Source of the DNA: HGM13006 sp964518645
GTDB lineage: Bacteria > Bacillota > Clostridia > Oscillospirales > Oscillospiraceae
Assembly (NCBI GenBank): GCA_964518645.1
Contig: CAZFGL010000121.1
Location: forward strand, 1-6,622
DNA: 6,622 nucleotides
Reading direction: 5' to 3'
Shown piece by piece: positions 1-6,086 of this stretch; the first letter of the stretch is position 1, and the number at the start of each line of letters is the position of its first letter. The notes under the pieces are model-generated. The model searched no databases. It saw only the letters and a program-made list of their open reading frames with translations, and was not told where the DNA came from. Made by a program: the position numbers and the translations under genes.

Positions 1-52
1 CCCACACGACCAGCTTGGAAGGCTGGGATTCTAGCCATTGAACTACACCCGC
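1..52 (-). tRNA. tRNA-Gly (anticodon TCC), 3' part cut by window edge
   Basis: Read on the minus strand, the sequence starts GCGGGTGTAGTTCAATGG at base 52, a typical bacterial tRNA-Gly acceptor and D-arm. The anticodon arm is clear: stem CCAGC (26-22) pairs with GCTGG (14-10) around the seven-base loop CTTCCAA (21-15), giving anticodon TCC at 19-17, which reads GGA/GGG codons. About 52 of the roughly 74 expected bases are present. The T-arm and the 3' acceptor strand lie beyond the left edge, so acceptor pairing and an encoded CCA cannot be checked. It follows the methyltransferase gene on the same strand but appears to have its own promoter. Confidence 0.93.
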
Positions 53-56
53 ACAG

Positions 57-72
57 GGCTGAAATGTCAGCC
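57..72 (-). other. hairpin in the pre-tRNA-Gly 5' leader
   Basis: The minus strand reads GGCTGA-CATT-TCAGCC, a perfect 6-bp stem with a four-base loop. It ends four bases before the first base of the tRNA. The predicted transcription start (about base 71) falls at the beginning of the stem, so the transcript would start almost directly as a hairpin and then enter the tRNA. It could affect RNase P processing or protect the 5' end. The structure is seen directly; the role is inferred. Confidence 0.5.
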
Positions 73-77
73 TTTGA

Positions 78-106
78 ATATTAACACACGCACCGCTTTT
101 TGTCAA
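78..106 (-). promoter_or_regulatory. probable sigma-A type promoter of tRNA-Gly
   Basis: On the minus strand a perfect -35 box TTGACA (106-101) is followed after exactly 17 bases by TAATAT (83-78), which matches four of six bases of the -10 consensus. The start point would be near base 71, about 20 bases upstream of the mature tRNA. The -35 box begins 27 bases after the stop codon of the methyltransferase gene. No GC-rich terminator stem lies between them, so read-through from the upstream operon is also possible. Confidence 0.7.
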
Positions 107-133
107 GAACTAAATTTAAAAAAATCAAAAATT

Positions 134-1303
134 TTACCAGATACTCAGAACCCAGCCCTTCAGATACAGAGCGGAGTCCTCTCCGATTGCCGCAGGATGG
201 TCTCTGGACTGCATAATCTCCCGGATCAGCCGCACCTGCCGTCCGCTGTCCACAGCAGCCTCCCGGAGCATTTTCAGAAACAGTTCTTTGGTCATAAACT
301 GGCTGCATGAGCAGGTGATCATAAACCCGCCGGGTTTGGTCAGCTTCATGCACCGGTAATTCAGTTCCTTGTACCCCTTATAGGCGCTCTCCAGCACCCT
401 GCGGGACTTGGCAAAGGCAGGAGGATCCAGCACCACCACATCGTACTGTCTGCCCTCGTCGCAGAAGCGATGTGCAAGCTCAAACACATTTTCACAGATG
501 GTGTTCACAGTCACACCGTTCAGAGCCGCGTTTTTCCGCACCAGCTCCAGCGCCGTTTCCGACACATCCACCGCATCCACGGATTGTGCCCCATAGATCG
601 CCCCGTGAACCGAGAATCCGCCACTACAGCAGCAGAGATCCAGCAGGGTCTTTCCCGCCACATATTCCTTCAGGATTCCCCGGTTCTCCTGCTGATCCAG
701 GAAATGGCCGGTTTTCTGTCCCTCCGCAATATTCACCAGCATTCTGGCATCATGCTCCATGATCTCCACCGTTTCCGGCACAGATCCATACACACAGCCC
801 TTACGCTGCTCCAGACCCTCCTTTTCCCGGACGGGCAGATCATTTCTCTCATAAATTCCTTTGGGCTGAAACAGCTCCACCAGGATCTCCACAATGGTAT
901 CCTTCCAGTTTTCCAGCCCCAGGGACACGATCTGGAAGGAGAGGTAATCCCCGAATTTATCCACCGTAAGCCCCGGCAAGCCGTCAGAATCCCCGAATAC
1001 CACCCGACAGGCATTGGTCAGACCGATGCTTTTCCGGTACTCCCAGGCTCTCGTGATCCGTCTCAGGAAGAAGTCCCGGTCGATCTCTTCTTCTCCGTCC
1101 CGGGTCAGCACCCGGACGACGATCTTGCTCCGGCTGTTAAAAAAGCCCTTTGCAATAAACCGCCTGCGGCTGTCCAGCACGTCTACCGTGCATCCGTCAA
1201 AGCAGGTATCCGTACACCACTGTATCTCATTATCATAAATCCACAGGGAGCCGGAGAAAATATCCTGTTCCTCCCCACGTTTCAGGCAAACCTGTCTGTC
1301 CAT
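134..1303 (-). CDS. RlmI/YccW-family class I rRNA (cytosine-C5) methyltransferase
   Basis: This 389-residue protein fits the RlmI (YccW) family, cytosolic enzymes that transfer a methyl group from S-adenosylmethionine to C5 of a cytosine in 23S rRNA. An N-terminal PUA-like RNA-binding domain spans about residues 1-75, with the typical FSGSLWIYDNEI and GFFNSRSKI blocks. A linker domain follows with VFGDSDGLPGLTVDKFGDY (102-120). The Rossmann domain shows GQKTGHFLDQQENR (195-208), the SAM loop LLDLCCCSGGFSVHG (220-234), motif IV LDPPAFAKS (292-300) and the cysteine motif TCSCS (330-334), where the catalytic cysteine is expected. The ATG at 1303-1301 has AAGGAG (1315-1310) six bases upstream, inside the end of pyrB. 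That stop codon directly abuts this ATG, so translation is probably coupled to pyrB. The exact target base is inferred from the family only; a paralogue with another target is possible. Confidence 0.9.
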   Translation of the reverse strand: MDRQVCLKRGEEQDIFSGSLWIYDNEIQWCTDTCFDGCTVDVLDSRRRFIAKGFFNSRSKIVVRVLTRDGEEEIDRDFFLRRITRAWEYRKSIGLTNACRVVFGDSDGLPGLTVDKFGDYLSFQIVSLGLENWKDTIVEILVELFQPKGIYERNDLPVREKEGLEQRKGCVYGSVPETVEIMEHDARMLVNIAEGQKTGHFLDQQENRGILKEYVAGKTLLDLCCCSGGFSVHGAIYGAQSVDAVDVSETALELVRKNAALNGVTVNTICENVFELAHRFCDEGRQYDVVVLDPPAFAKSRRVLESAYKGYKELNYRCMKLTKPGGFMITCSCSQFMTKELFLKMLREAAVDSGRQVRLIREIMQSRDHPAAIGEDSALYLKGWVLSIW

Positions 1304-2380
1304 TTATATCTCCTTGTCGCAGAAACCACAGCAGCACTTTCCGCCCACATCCTTGGTCAGGTTGGGCAGATACAGCTCTGTCTGGGTGATACAGTTGGGG
1401 TTGTGACACAGAGGCTTCGTACCGATGCTCTGAGACTCCGGCTTCTTTCTCCCCTGCTCCACCAGCTTCATCAGCAGTGCCATTCGTGCAAACATGCCGT
1501 AACGGGCCTGTTCAAAATAAACGGCTCTGGGGTCATCATCCACATCCTGGGCGATTTCATCCACTCTGGGCAGGGGATGCATGATAAGAAGATCCTTCTT
1601 GGCATTCTGGAGCTTGCTGCGGGTCAGCACATATACCCCCTTCAGCCGGTCATATTCCAGAGGATCCACAAACCGTTCCCGCTGGATCCGGGTCATATAG
1701 AGCACGTCCAGCTGGGGCATGGTTGCCTCCAGATTGGTGACCTCCACAAAGCGCTGGCCATTGGCCTTCATAAAGTCCACCATATATCCCGGGATCGCCA
1801 GTTCCCGGGGGGCGATCAGGTAGAAGCACACATTGGGGAATTTCGCCATGGCCTTAATCAGGGAATGCACCGTTCTGCCATATTTCAGATCACCGCACAG
1901 GCCGATATTCAGGTCTCTGATCTCTCCCCGCAGGGTTGCAATGGTGGTAAGATCCGCCAGTGTCTGGGTCGGGTGCATATGACCGCCGTCTCCCGCATTG
2001 ACCACCGGCACATCGGCATAGAGGCTGGCTGCCTTGGCTGCGCCTTCCTTGGGGGAGCGCATAACGATCACATCCGCATATCCGGACACCATTTTGATGG
2101 TATCCTTCAGGGTCTCTCCCTTGGAGGTAGAGGAGCTTTTGGGATCAGCAAAGCCAAACACATTGCCCCCCAGCCGAAGCATGGCAGTCTGGAAGGAGAA
2201 ATTCGTCCGTGTGGACGGCTCAAAAAAAAGGCTCGCCATAACGTCACCATGAAGCGCATCCGTAAAATCTCCGGGATGCGCAATGATCTGACTGGCCAGC
2301 CCATATAATTCGTTCCACTCTTCCAGAGAGAGGTCTTCAATATCAATCAAATTCCTGAGTTTCAATTCAGCAGCCTCCAT
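1304..2380 (-). CDS. pyrB: aspartate carbamoyltransferase with fused PyrI-like zinc motif
   Basis: This is the catalytic chain of ATCase, which makes N-carbamoyl-aspartate from carbamoyl phosphate and aspartate, the first committed step of pyrimidine synthesis. All hallmark motifs are present: FFEPSTRTNFSF (52-63, carbamoyl phosphate site), the 80s-loop SSTSKGETLKDT (83-94, with K87), GDGGHMHPTQT (130-140), GDLKYGRTVHSL (163-174), TRIQRERF (230-237) and HPLPRVDEI (268-276). The catalytic body ends near residue 310. A roughly 48-residue tail follows with C325-x4-C330-x20-C351-x2-C354, closely resembling the zinc domain of the regulatory chain PyrI, which has CPNxNCI and a final CxxC-x-KE. PyrI's nucleotide-binding allosteric domain is absent. 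The ATG at 2380 is used here, but only a weak AGAAG lies upstream of it. GGAGG (2378-2374) is ideally placed, 8 bases away, for a TTG at 2365-2363, which would give an N-terminus MKLRNLIDIEDL typical of PyrB. The true start may therefore be 2365. It is the first gene of a two-gene unit with the methyltransferase. Confidence 0.96.
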   Translation of the reverse strand: MEAAELKLRNLIDIEDLSLEEWNELYGLASQIIAHPGDFTDALHGDVMASLFFEPSTRTNFSFQTAMLRLGGNVFGFADPKSSSTSKGETLKDTIKMVSGYADVIVMRSPKEGAAKAASLYADVPVVNAGDGGHMHPTQTLADLTTIATLRGEIRDLNIGLCGDLKYGRTVHSLIKAMAKFPNVCFYLIAPRELAIPGYMVDFMKANGQRFVEVTNLEATMPQLDVLYMTRIQRERFVDPLEYDRLKGVYVLTRSKLQNAKKDLLIMHPLPRVDEIAQDVDDDPRAVYFEQARYGMFARMALLMKLVEQGRKKPESQSIGTKPLCHNPNCITQTELYLPNLTKDVGGKCCCGFCDKEI

Positions 2381-2408
2381 TTCTCACATCTTCTGTTCAA
2401 ATCGATTT

Positions 2409-2437
2409 ATTCTAGCATAGAACCGCCGTTTACACAA
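2409..2437 (-). promoter_or_regulatory. probable promoter of pyrB and the methyltransferase gene
   Basis: The minus strand has an extended -10, TGC-TAGAAT (2417-2409), where TAGAAT matches five of six consensus bases. A weak -35 TTGTGT (2437-2432) lies 17 bases upstream. The start would fall near 2402, giving a leader of only about 20-36 bases. That leaves no room for a PyrR-type attenuator, so control would have to act on initiation. The TG extension probably makes up for the poor -35. Confidence 0.6.
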
Positions 2438-2445
2438 GACACATG

Positions 2446-2474
2446 TTGCCGAAATTCCTGCAATATGTTATACT
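2446..2474 (+). promoter_or_regulatory. probable promoter of the GNAT acetyltransferase gene
   Basis: TTGCCG (2446-2451; four of six -35 bases) is followed after 17 bases by TATACT (2469-2474; five of six -10 bases). An extended -10 TG precedes it at 2466-2467. The start would be near 2481, only about 11 bases before the ATG at 2492. It stands back to back with the pyrB promoter, with 8 bp between the two -35 boxes and a 6-bp palindrome ACATGT at 2441-2446. Confidence 0.55.
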
Positions 2475-2491
2475 TGCCTTTGGTGATTCAT

Positions 2492-3151
2492 ATGAACAAT
2501 ATTCCATTATTCGCCTCTCAGGGCGGTACGGCTTCTCTGGTTCTCCGGGAAACCCCCTTTACCGGGAAGGCATATATCATTCTTCAACTGATTGTGGAAG
2601 ACAAACTTCCGGAAATGATCGCGGAGTGCTGTGGCTTCTGTCGTTCCTGCGGTGCCACAGAGTGCTTCGTCAGCCGCGGAGACGGGGACGAGCTGCCCAT
2701 TCCCGTGGCCTACGAGACCATCCGGATGACCGTTCACAAAGACCTTCTCCCACCGGGTAAACCTGTGACTCTCGCCCCCATTCAGGAGGCCAACGACGGC
2801 ATCTACATTCGCCTGTACAATCAGTGCTTTGCCCATGTATCCGGAGCTGCCGCCTATGACCGGAAGCAGATCCAGCGGATCTATCTGCTCCACCAGAAGG
2901 CATTTCTGGCGTTTCTGCCCGACGGAACACCCTTTGGCTTTGGAGAACTTCACGATAACGAGCTGGCCGCCGTAGGGGTTTTGCCGGAATACCGGGGACG
3001 GGGACACGATCTCACCCTCGCCCTTCTTGCCCACTGTCCCGGCCCTGTCTGTTCCCTTACCGTGGCCTCTGACAATTTGAGAGCCCTGCGGATGTATGAA
3101 AAACTCGGGTTTCAGCAGGAGGAGGTCGTCTCCCGCTGGTACCGGGGCTGA
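2492..3151 (+). CDS. GNAT-family N-acetyltransferase
   Basis: This 219-residue cytosolic protein is a GNAT acyltransferase, which moves an acetyl group from acetyl-CoA to an amine; the substrate is unknown. The catalytic fold covers about residues 93-219. Motif A, LPEYRGRGHDLTLALLA (164-180), holds the acetyl-CoA pyrophosphate loop R-G-R-G. Motif B, VASDNLRALRMYEKLGF (191-207), is the classic N-xx-A-xxx-Y-xxx-GF. The first 90 residues look like a degenerate half GNAT domain and carry five cysteines in a cluster (C46, C47, C50, C53, C58). The ATG at 2492 was chosen because GGTGA (2482-2486) lies five bases upstream and a promoter fits. The upstream in-frame ATG at 2465 overlaps the -10 region and has no ribosome binding site. 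The gene is single, divergent from pyrB, convergent with the ABC exporter, and ends at a shared hairpin. Confidence 0.88.
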   Translation: MNNIPLFASQGGTASLVLRETPFTGKAYIILQLIVEDKLPEMIAECCGFCRSCGATECFVSRGDGDELPIPVAYETIRMTVHKDLLPPGKPVTLAPIQEANDGIYIRLYNQCFAHVSGAAAYDRKQIQRIYLLHQKAFLAFLPDGTPFGFGELHDNELAAVGVLPEYRGRGHDLTLALLAHCPGPVCSLTVASDNLRALRMYEKLGFQQEEVVSRWYRG

Positions 3152-3163
3152 TTTTAAGACCGC

Positions 3164-3203
3164 AAAAAAGGAGCGCACCGCCGAGGCAGTGCGCTCCAAT
3201 CTT
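3164..3203. terminator. bidirectional intrinsic terminator between convergent genes
   Basis: The arms GGAGCGCAC (3170-3178) and GTGCGCTCC (3189-3197) form a perfect 9-bp stem with a ten-base loop. On the minus strand it is followed directly by six T (3169-3164), a canonical terminator for the ABC exporter gene. On the plus strand it is followed by AATCTTTTATT, a weaker T-rich tail serving the acetyltransferase gene. That tail overlaps the stop codon of the exporter gene at 3204-3206. The 52-bp gap holds little else. Confidence 0.87.
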
Positions 3204-5954
3204 TTATTCTGTTCTCAGCGCTTCCACAGGATCCTTCCGTGCCGCAGTCTTGGAGGGGATCAGCCCCGCAAGCATAGTAAGCAGTACAGAGATCACCACA
3301 AGCACCGAACCACCCACAGCGGGGAGCTTGGAGATGGTCTTGATTCCGGTCAGGTTGCAGATAATCATATTAATCGGCACATTCAGCACCAGCGTCACAC
3401 CAATGCCCAGAAGTCCTGCTGCCAGTCCGATAATCAGGGTCTCGGCATTGAACACCCGGGAAATATCCTTCTTGGATGCACCGATGGAACGGAGAATACC
3501 GATCTCCTTAGTACGTTCCTGTACAGAGATCAGGGTGATAACACCGATCATAATGGAGGATACCACAAGGGAGATGCCTACAAAAGCAATGAGCACATAG
3601 CTGATAATATCCACAATATTGGTGACAGAACTCATCAGCAGTCCCACATAGTCCGTGTAGCGGATCACCTTTTCTTCGTGTCCCTCTGCGGTCTGACGAT
3701 CATTGTATGCGTCCAGGGCATCAGTCAGGGCTTCCTTCTCCTCAAAGGAGGAACAATACAGATTGATGGTGCTGGGCTCATCCAGATTCACCGCATGCAG
3801 CAGATTAATGTTTGCGTCATAGGTGCTGTCGGAAATTTTCTTTTCCCTGGGGGCAGCACCACCGTCGGAGGCCAGTGCATCAAAGGCGCCCTGATCCAGC
3901 ACTCCGTATTCAATCAGCATGCTGGCCTGCTCTTCCTCGGAAAGGGCTGCAAGCTGTCCCGCATAGGCTGCGGGCATTGCGGCGATTGTCTCTTCCAGCA
4001 TTGCCTTCTGCTCCTGGCTGAGAGTGGCTGTCTCTTCACCGGCAGCAGCTTCCTCTTCCTTGATTTTCAGTGCAGCTTCTGTATCCGGGAACGGCAGACC
4101 GGTGAACACGTCCGTATCCGGATCAGCCATCTGCTGGCGGACAATTGCGCTGCCCTCCACTGCATGGATCACATACTCTGTCAGCGCAGGGGTATAACCA
4201 ATGGAACCATAGGTCATATTGGTTTCGGAGGTGGAGCGGACAACACCCACAACCTTCAGGGTCTCCGCATTTTCCACCAGATTCTCCATATAGTTCTCGT
4301 CATCGGACATATCCACCCATACGCCCTGTTCATTCTGCACATAGTAATCTGTGGGAAGAACCAACCGAAGGTCCATACCCATCAGTTCCTCATAATCATA
4401 GGCTGCCTTGGCCTGTGCAACCTCCATATCCACAGAGCCGTCCTCCAGCATCTGCTTCTGCATTTCTGCAAAGGCATCCTTCAGGTCGTTTTTATCCAGA
4501 ACGCCCAGACAGTACAGGAAGTAGTCTGCAATGGAATAGTTGTTGTCCACCACCAGAACCACTTCATTATAGTTTTCCGGCCAGTTGCCTTCCAGCAGCT
4601 CATAATCGCTGTCCAGCATATCCTGATTGCCGATCAGTTCATGGAAAACATCCATCTGAGAGGACATCATACCGCCCATGCCGCTGTTGTTCATGTTCTC
4701 CATATTCTCAGCGATCATGGTCAGGCCAATATCCCCCAGCAAATTGGAGGGGTTGACCTGCTGAAGCTCCCCGGCCACATTGGTTGTGAAAACGCCGATC
4801 TGGGTATTGTAGGTATACTGGATCTCCGAGGTGAGATTCACAATGTCATTGTCTCCCTCATCCAGATATGCCTTAAAGCTCTTCAGGTCATTGGCCGTAA
4901 GCTGATTGAACATGGAATCCATGACAGATGCCATAATATCGCTGGAGTAGACCTTTCCCGGCTCATGATCCTCCACGCCCACGCTCATCATCGAGGTCAT
5001 CATGGAGGTCATATCCACAGAGGCCTGTTCAATGGTGATGGGATAAGAGGTAAGGGTATCCTCCTCCATTTTATCAATATAGGACTGTACACCATTGGAA
5101 AGGGACATAATCAGTGCAATGCCAATGATACCGATCGAACCGGCGAAGGCGGTCAGGATGGTACGTCCCTTTTTGGTCATCAGATTGTTCAGAGACAGGG
5201 TGAATGCAGTAAAGAAGGACATGGAGGGCTTTTTTGCCGCCTTTTGTTCTTTGGCAGCAGGCACTTCCTCCTCCCCGTCATAGGGCATGGTGTCAGACAC
5301 CACTTCACCATCCAGAAGCCGGATGATACGGGTGGAATACTTCTCCGCCAGTTCCGGGTTGTGTGTGACCATGATTACCAGTTTATCCTTGGCCACTTCC
5401 TTGAGGATCTCCATAACCTGCAGGGAGGTCTCCGAATCCAGTGCACCCGTAGGCTCATCCGCAAGGAGAATGTCCGGATTGTTCACCAGCGCACGGGCGA
5501 TTGCCACACGCTGCATCTGACCGCCGGACATCTGATTGGGCTTTTTCCGGAGCTGATCTCCCAGTCCCACCTTTTCCAGTGCTTCCTTTGCCCGTCTGCG
5601 CCGCTCTGCCTTGGAGACACCGGACAGGGTCAGCGCCAGTTCCACGTTGGAAAGCACGCTCTGATGGGGGATCAGGTTATAACTCTGGAATACAAAGCCG
5701 ATGGAATGGTTTCGGTATGTGTCCCAGTCCCGATCTTTAAACTCTTTTGTGGATTTTCCGTTGATCACAAGATCACCGGAGGTGTAACGGTCAAGGCCAC
5801 CTACAATATTCAGCAGGGTCGTCTTACCGCAGCCGGACTGTCCCAGAATGGAAACAAACTCATTTTCCCTGAAATTCAGTGTCAGTCCTTTCAGTGCGTG
5901 GACCGTCTCTTCACCGGAAAGATAGTCCTTTTTAATGTTTTTCAGCTGTAACAA
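3204..5954 (-). CDS. MacB/FtsX-type ABC exporter, ATPase-permease fusion
   Basis: This 916-residue membrane protein joins an ABC ATPase to a MacB/FtsX-type permease, a group that moves peptides, antibiotics or lipids or works as mechanotransmission pumps. The ATPase domain (about 1-225) has Walker A GQSGCGKTT (38-46), Q-loop Q90, signature MSGGQ (142-146), Walker B ILLADEP (162-168) and H-loop H198, so it should be active. A charged, Ala/Lys-rich linker leads to TM1 (about 264-288). A very large extracytoplasmic part (about 290-775) follows, then TM2 (about 781-808), TM3 (836-858) and TM4 (879-899). The cytosolic loop VQERTKEIGILRSIGAS (811-827) is characteristic of FtsX-type permeases. E. 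coli MacB has about 650 residues, so the extracytoplasmic part is roughly twice the usual size; it holds methionine-rich and Glu/Ala-rich stretches. The start is TTG at 5954-5952, with AAAGGGG (5970-5964) nine bases upstream. The divergent MarR gene is its likely regulator. The substrate is unknown. Confidence 0.93.
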   Translation of the reverse strand: MLQLKNIKKDYLSGEETVHALKGLTLNFRENEFVSILGQSGCGKTTLLNIVGGLDRYTSGDLVINGKSTKEFKDRDWDTYRNHSIGFVFQSYNLIPHQSVLSNVELALTLSGVSKAERRRRAKEALEKVGLGDQLRKKPNQMSGGQMQRVAIARALVNNPDILLADEPTGALDSETSLQVMEILKEVAKDKLVIMVTHNPELAEKYSTRIIRLLDGEVVSDTMPYDGEEEVPAAKEQKAAKKPSMSFFTAFTLSLNNLMTKKGRTILTAFAGSIGIIGIALIMSLSNGVQSYIDKMEEDTLTSYPITIEQASVDMTSMMTSMMSVGVEDHEPGKVYSSDIMASVMDSMFNQLTANDLKSFKAYLDEGDNDIVNLTSEIQYTYNTQIGVFTTNVAGELQQVNPSNLLGDIGLTMIAENMENMNNSGMGGMMSSQMDVFHELIGNQDMLDSDYELLEGNWPENYNEVVLVVDNNYSIADYFLYCLGVLDKNDLKDAFAEMQKQMLEDGSVDMEVAQAKAAYDYEELMGMDLRLVLPTDYYVQNEQGVWVDMSDDENYMENLVENAETLKVVGVVRSTSETNMTYGSIGYTPALTEYVIHAVEGSAIVRQQMADPDTDVFTGLPFPDTEAALKIKEEEAAAGEETATLSQEQKAMLEETIAAMPAAYAGQLAALSEEEQASMLIEYGVLDQGAFDALASDGGAAPREKKISDSTYDANINLLHAVNLDEPSTINLYCSSFEEKEALTDALDAYNDRQTAEGHEEKVIRYTDYVGLLMSSVTNIVDIISYVLIAFVGISLVVSSIMIGVITLISVQERTKEIGILRSIGASKKDISRVFNAETLIIGLAAGLLGIGVTLVLNVPINMIICNLTGIKTISKLPAVGGSVLVVISVLLTMLAGLIPSKTAARKDPVEALRTE

Positions 5955-5968
5955 CGCGATTTACCCCT

Positions 5969-6034
5969 TTCACACAGAAAGCGCCGTATTTTATTTCATA
6001 ATAGGATAACACATTGATATAAAGAGAGTGTGAA
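5969..6034. repeat. inverted repeat TTCACAC...GTGTGAA flanking the exporter promoter
   Basis: Seven-base arms TTCACAC (5969-5975) and GTGTGAA (6028-6034) are perfect inverted copies 52 bases apart. They frame the predicted exporter promoter and start region. The distal arm covers the -35 box and the proximal arm borders the ribosome binding site. Such a pair could be half-sites for a regulator, but two 7-mers this far apart can also occur by chance. Confidence 0.3.
5991..6009. promoter_or_regulatory. candidate MarR operator (imperfect dyad)
   Basis: This is a 19-base AT-rich imperfect dyad. The outer arms TTAT/ATAA and the inner AT-A-AT centre are symmetric, so six of nine position pairs match. 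Its size suits the 16-20 bp palindromes bound by MarR dimers. It overlaps the -10 and start region of the predicted exporter promoter, so binding would block transcription of the transporter. It is weak as sequence evidence alone. Confidence 0.3.
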
Positions 6035-6048
6035 CTTTTTTTTAATTA
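6006..6048 (-). promoter_or_regulatory. candidate promoter of the ABC exporter gene with A-tract UP element
   Basis: On the minus strand, TTCACA (6034-6029; five of six -35 bases) is followed after 17 bases by TGTTAT (6011-6006; four of six -10 bases). Directly upstream lies an AT-rich stretch with eight A in a row (6043-6036), like an UP element that contacts the RNA polymerase alpha subunits. The start would be near 5999, leaving a leader of about 45 bases. Confidence 0.5.
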
Positions 6049-6057
6049 CCGAAAACA

Positions 6058-6086
6058 TTGACAACGGAAAATGAAAGGAGTAGAAT
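6058..6086 (+). promoter_or_regulatory. strong consensus promoter of the MarR gene
   Basis: A perfect -35 TTGACA (6058-6063), a 17-base spacer and TAGAAT (6081-6086; five of six) make this one of the best promoter matches in the window. The start would be near 6093, giving a leader of about 30 bases before the MarR ATG. The spacer also contains AAGGAG (6075-6080), so part of this sequence could instead be a ribosome binding site if transcription starts further upstream. Confidence 0.7.

Noticed and set aside
107..133. Terminator for the methyltransferase gene in the A/T-rich gap before the tRNA promoter
   Set aside because: The region has T-runs on the minus strand but no GC-rich stem before them; only weak A/T pairing is possible.
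470..2308. A 612-codon open frame on the plus strand opposite pyrB and the methyltransferase gene
   Set aside because: It spans two well-identified genes on the other strand, in the mirror frame of both; the composition is unlike a real protein and there is no ribosome binding site.
2381..2408. Possible PyrR-type attenuator or pyrimidine leader upstream of pyrB
   Set aside because: The predicted leader is only about 20-36 bases and contains no terminator or anti-terminator stems.
2507..3199. A 230-codon minus-strand frame opposite the acetyltransferase
   Set aside because: The plus-strand protein has clear GNAT motifs A and B; the minus frame has none and begins within the terminator hairpin.
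3096..5951. A 951-codon open frame on the plus strand opposite the ABC exporter
   Set aside because: It is codon-aligned with the exporter on the other strand, is rich in His, Gly and Ile with no recognisable domain, and starts inside the acetyltransferase gene. It is a shadow of codon bias.
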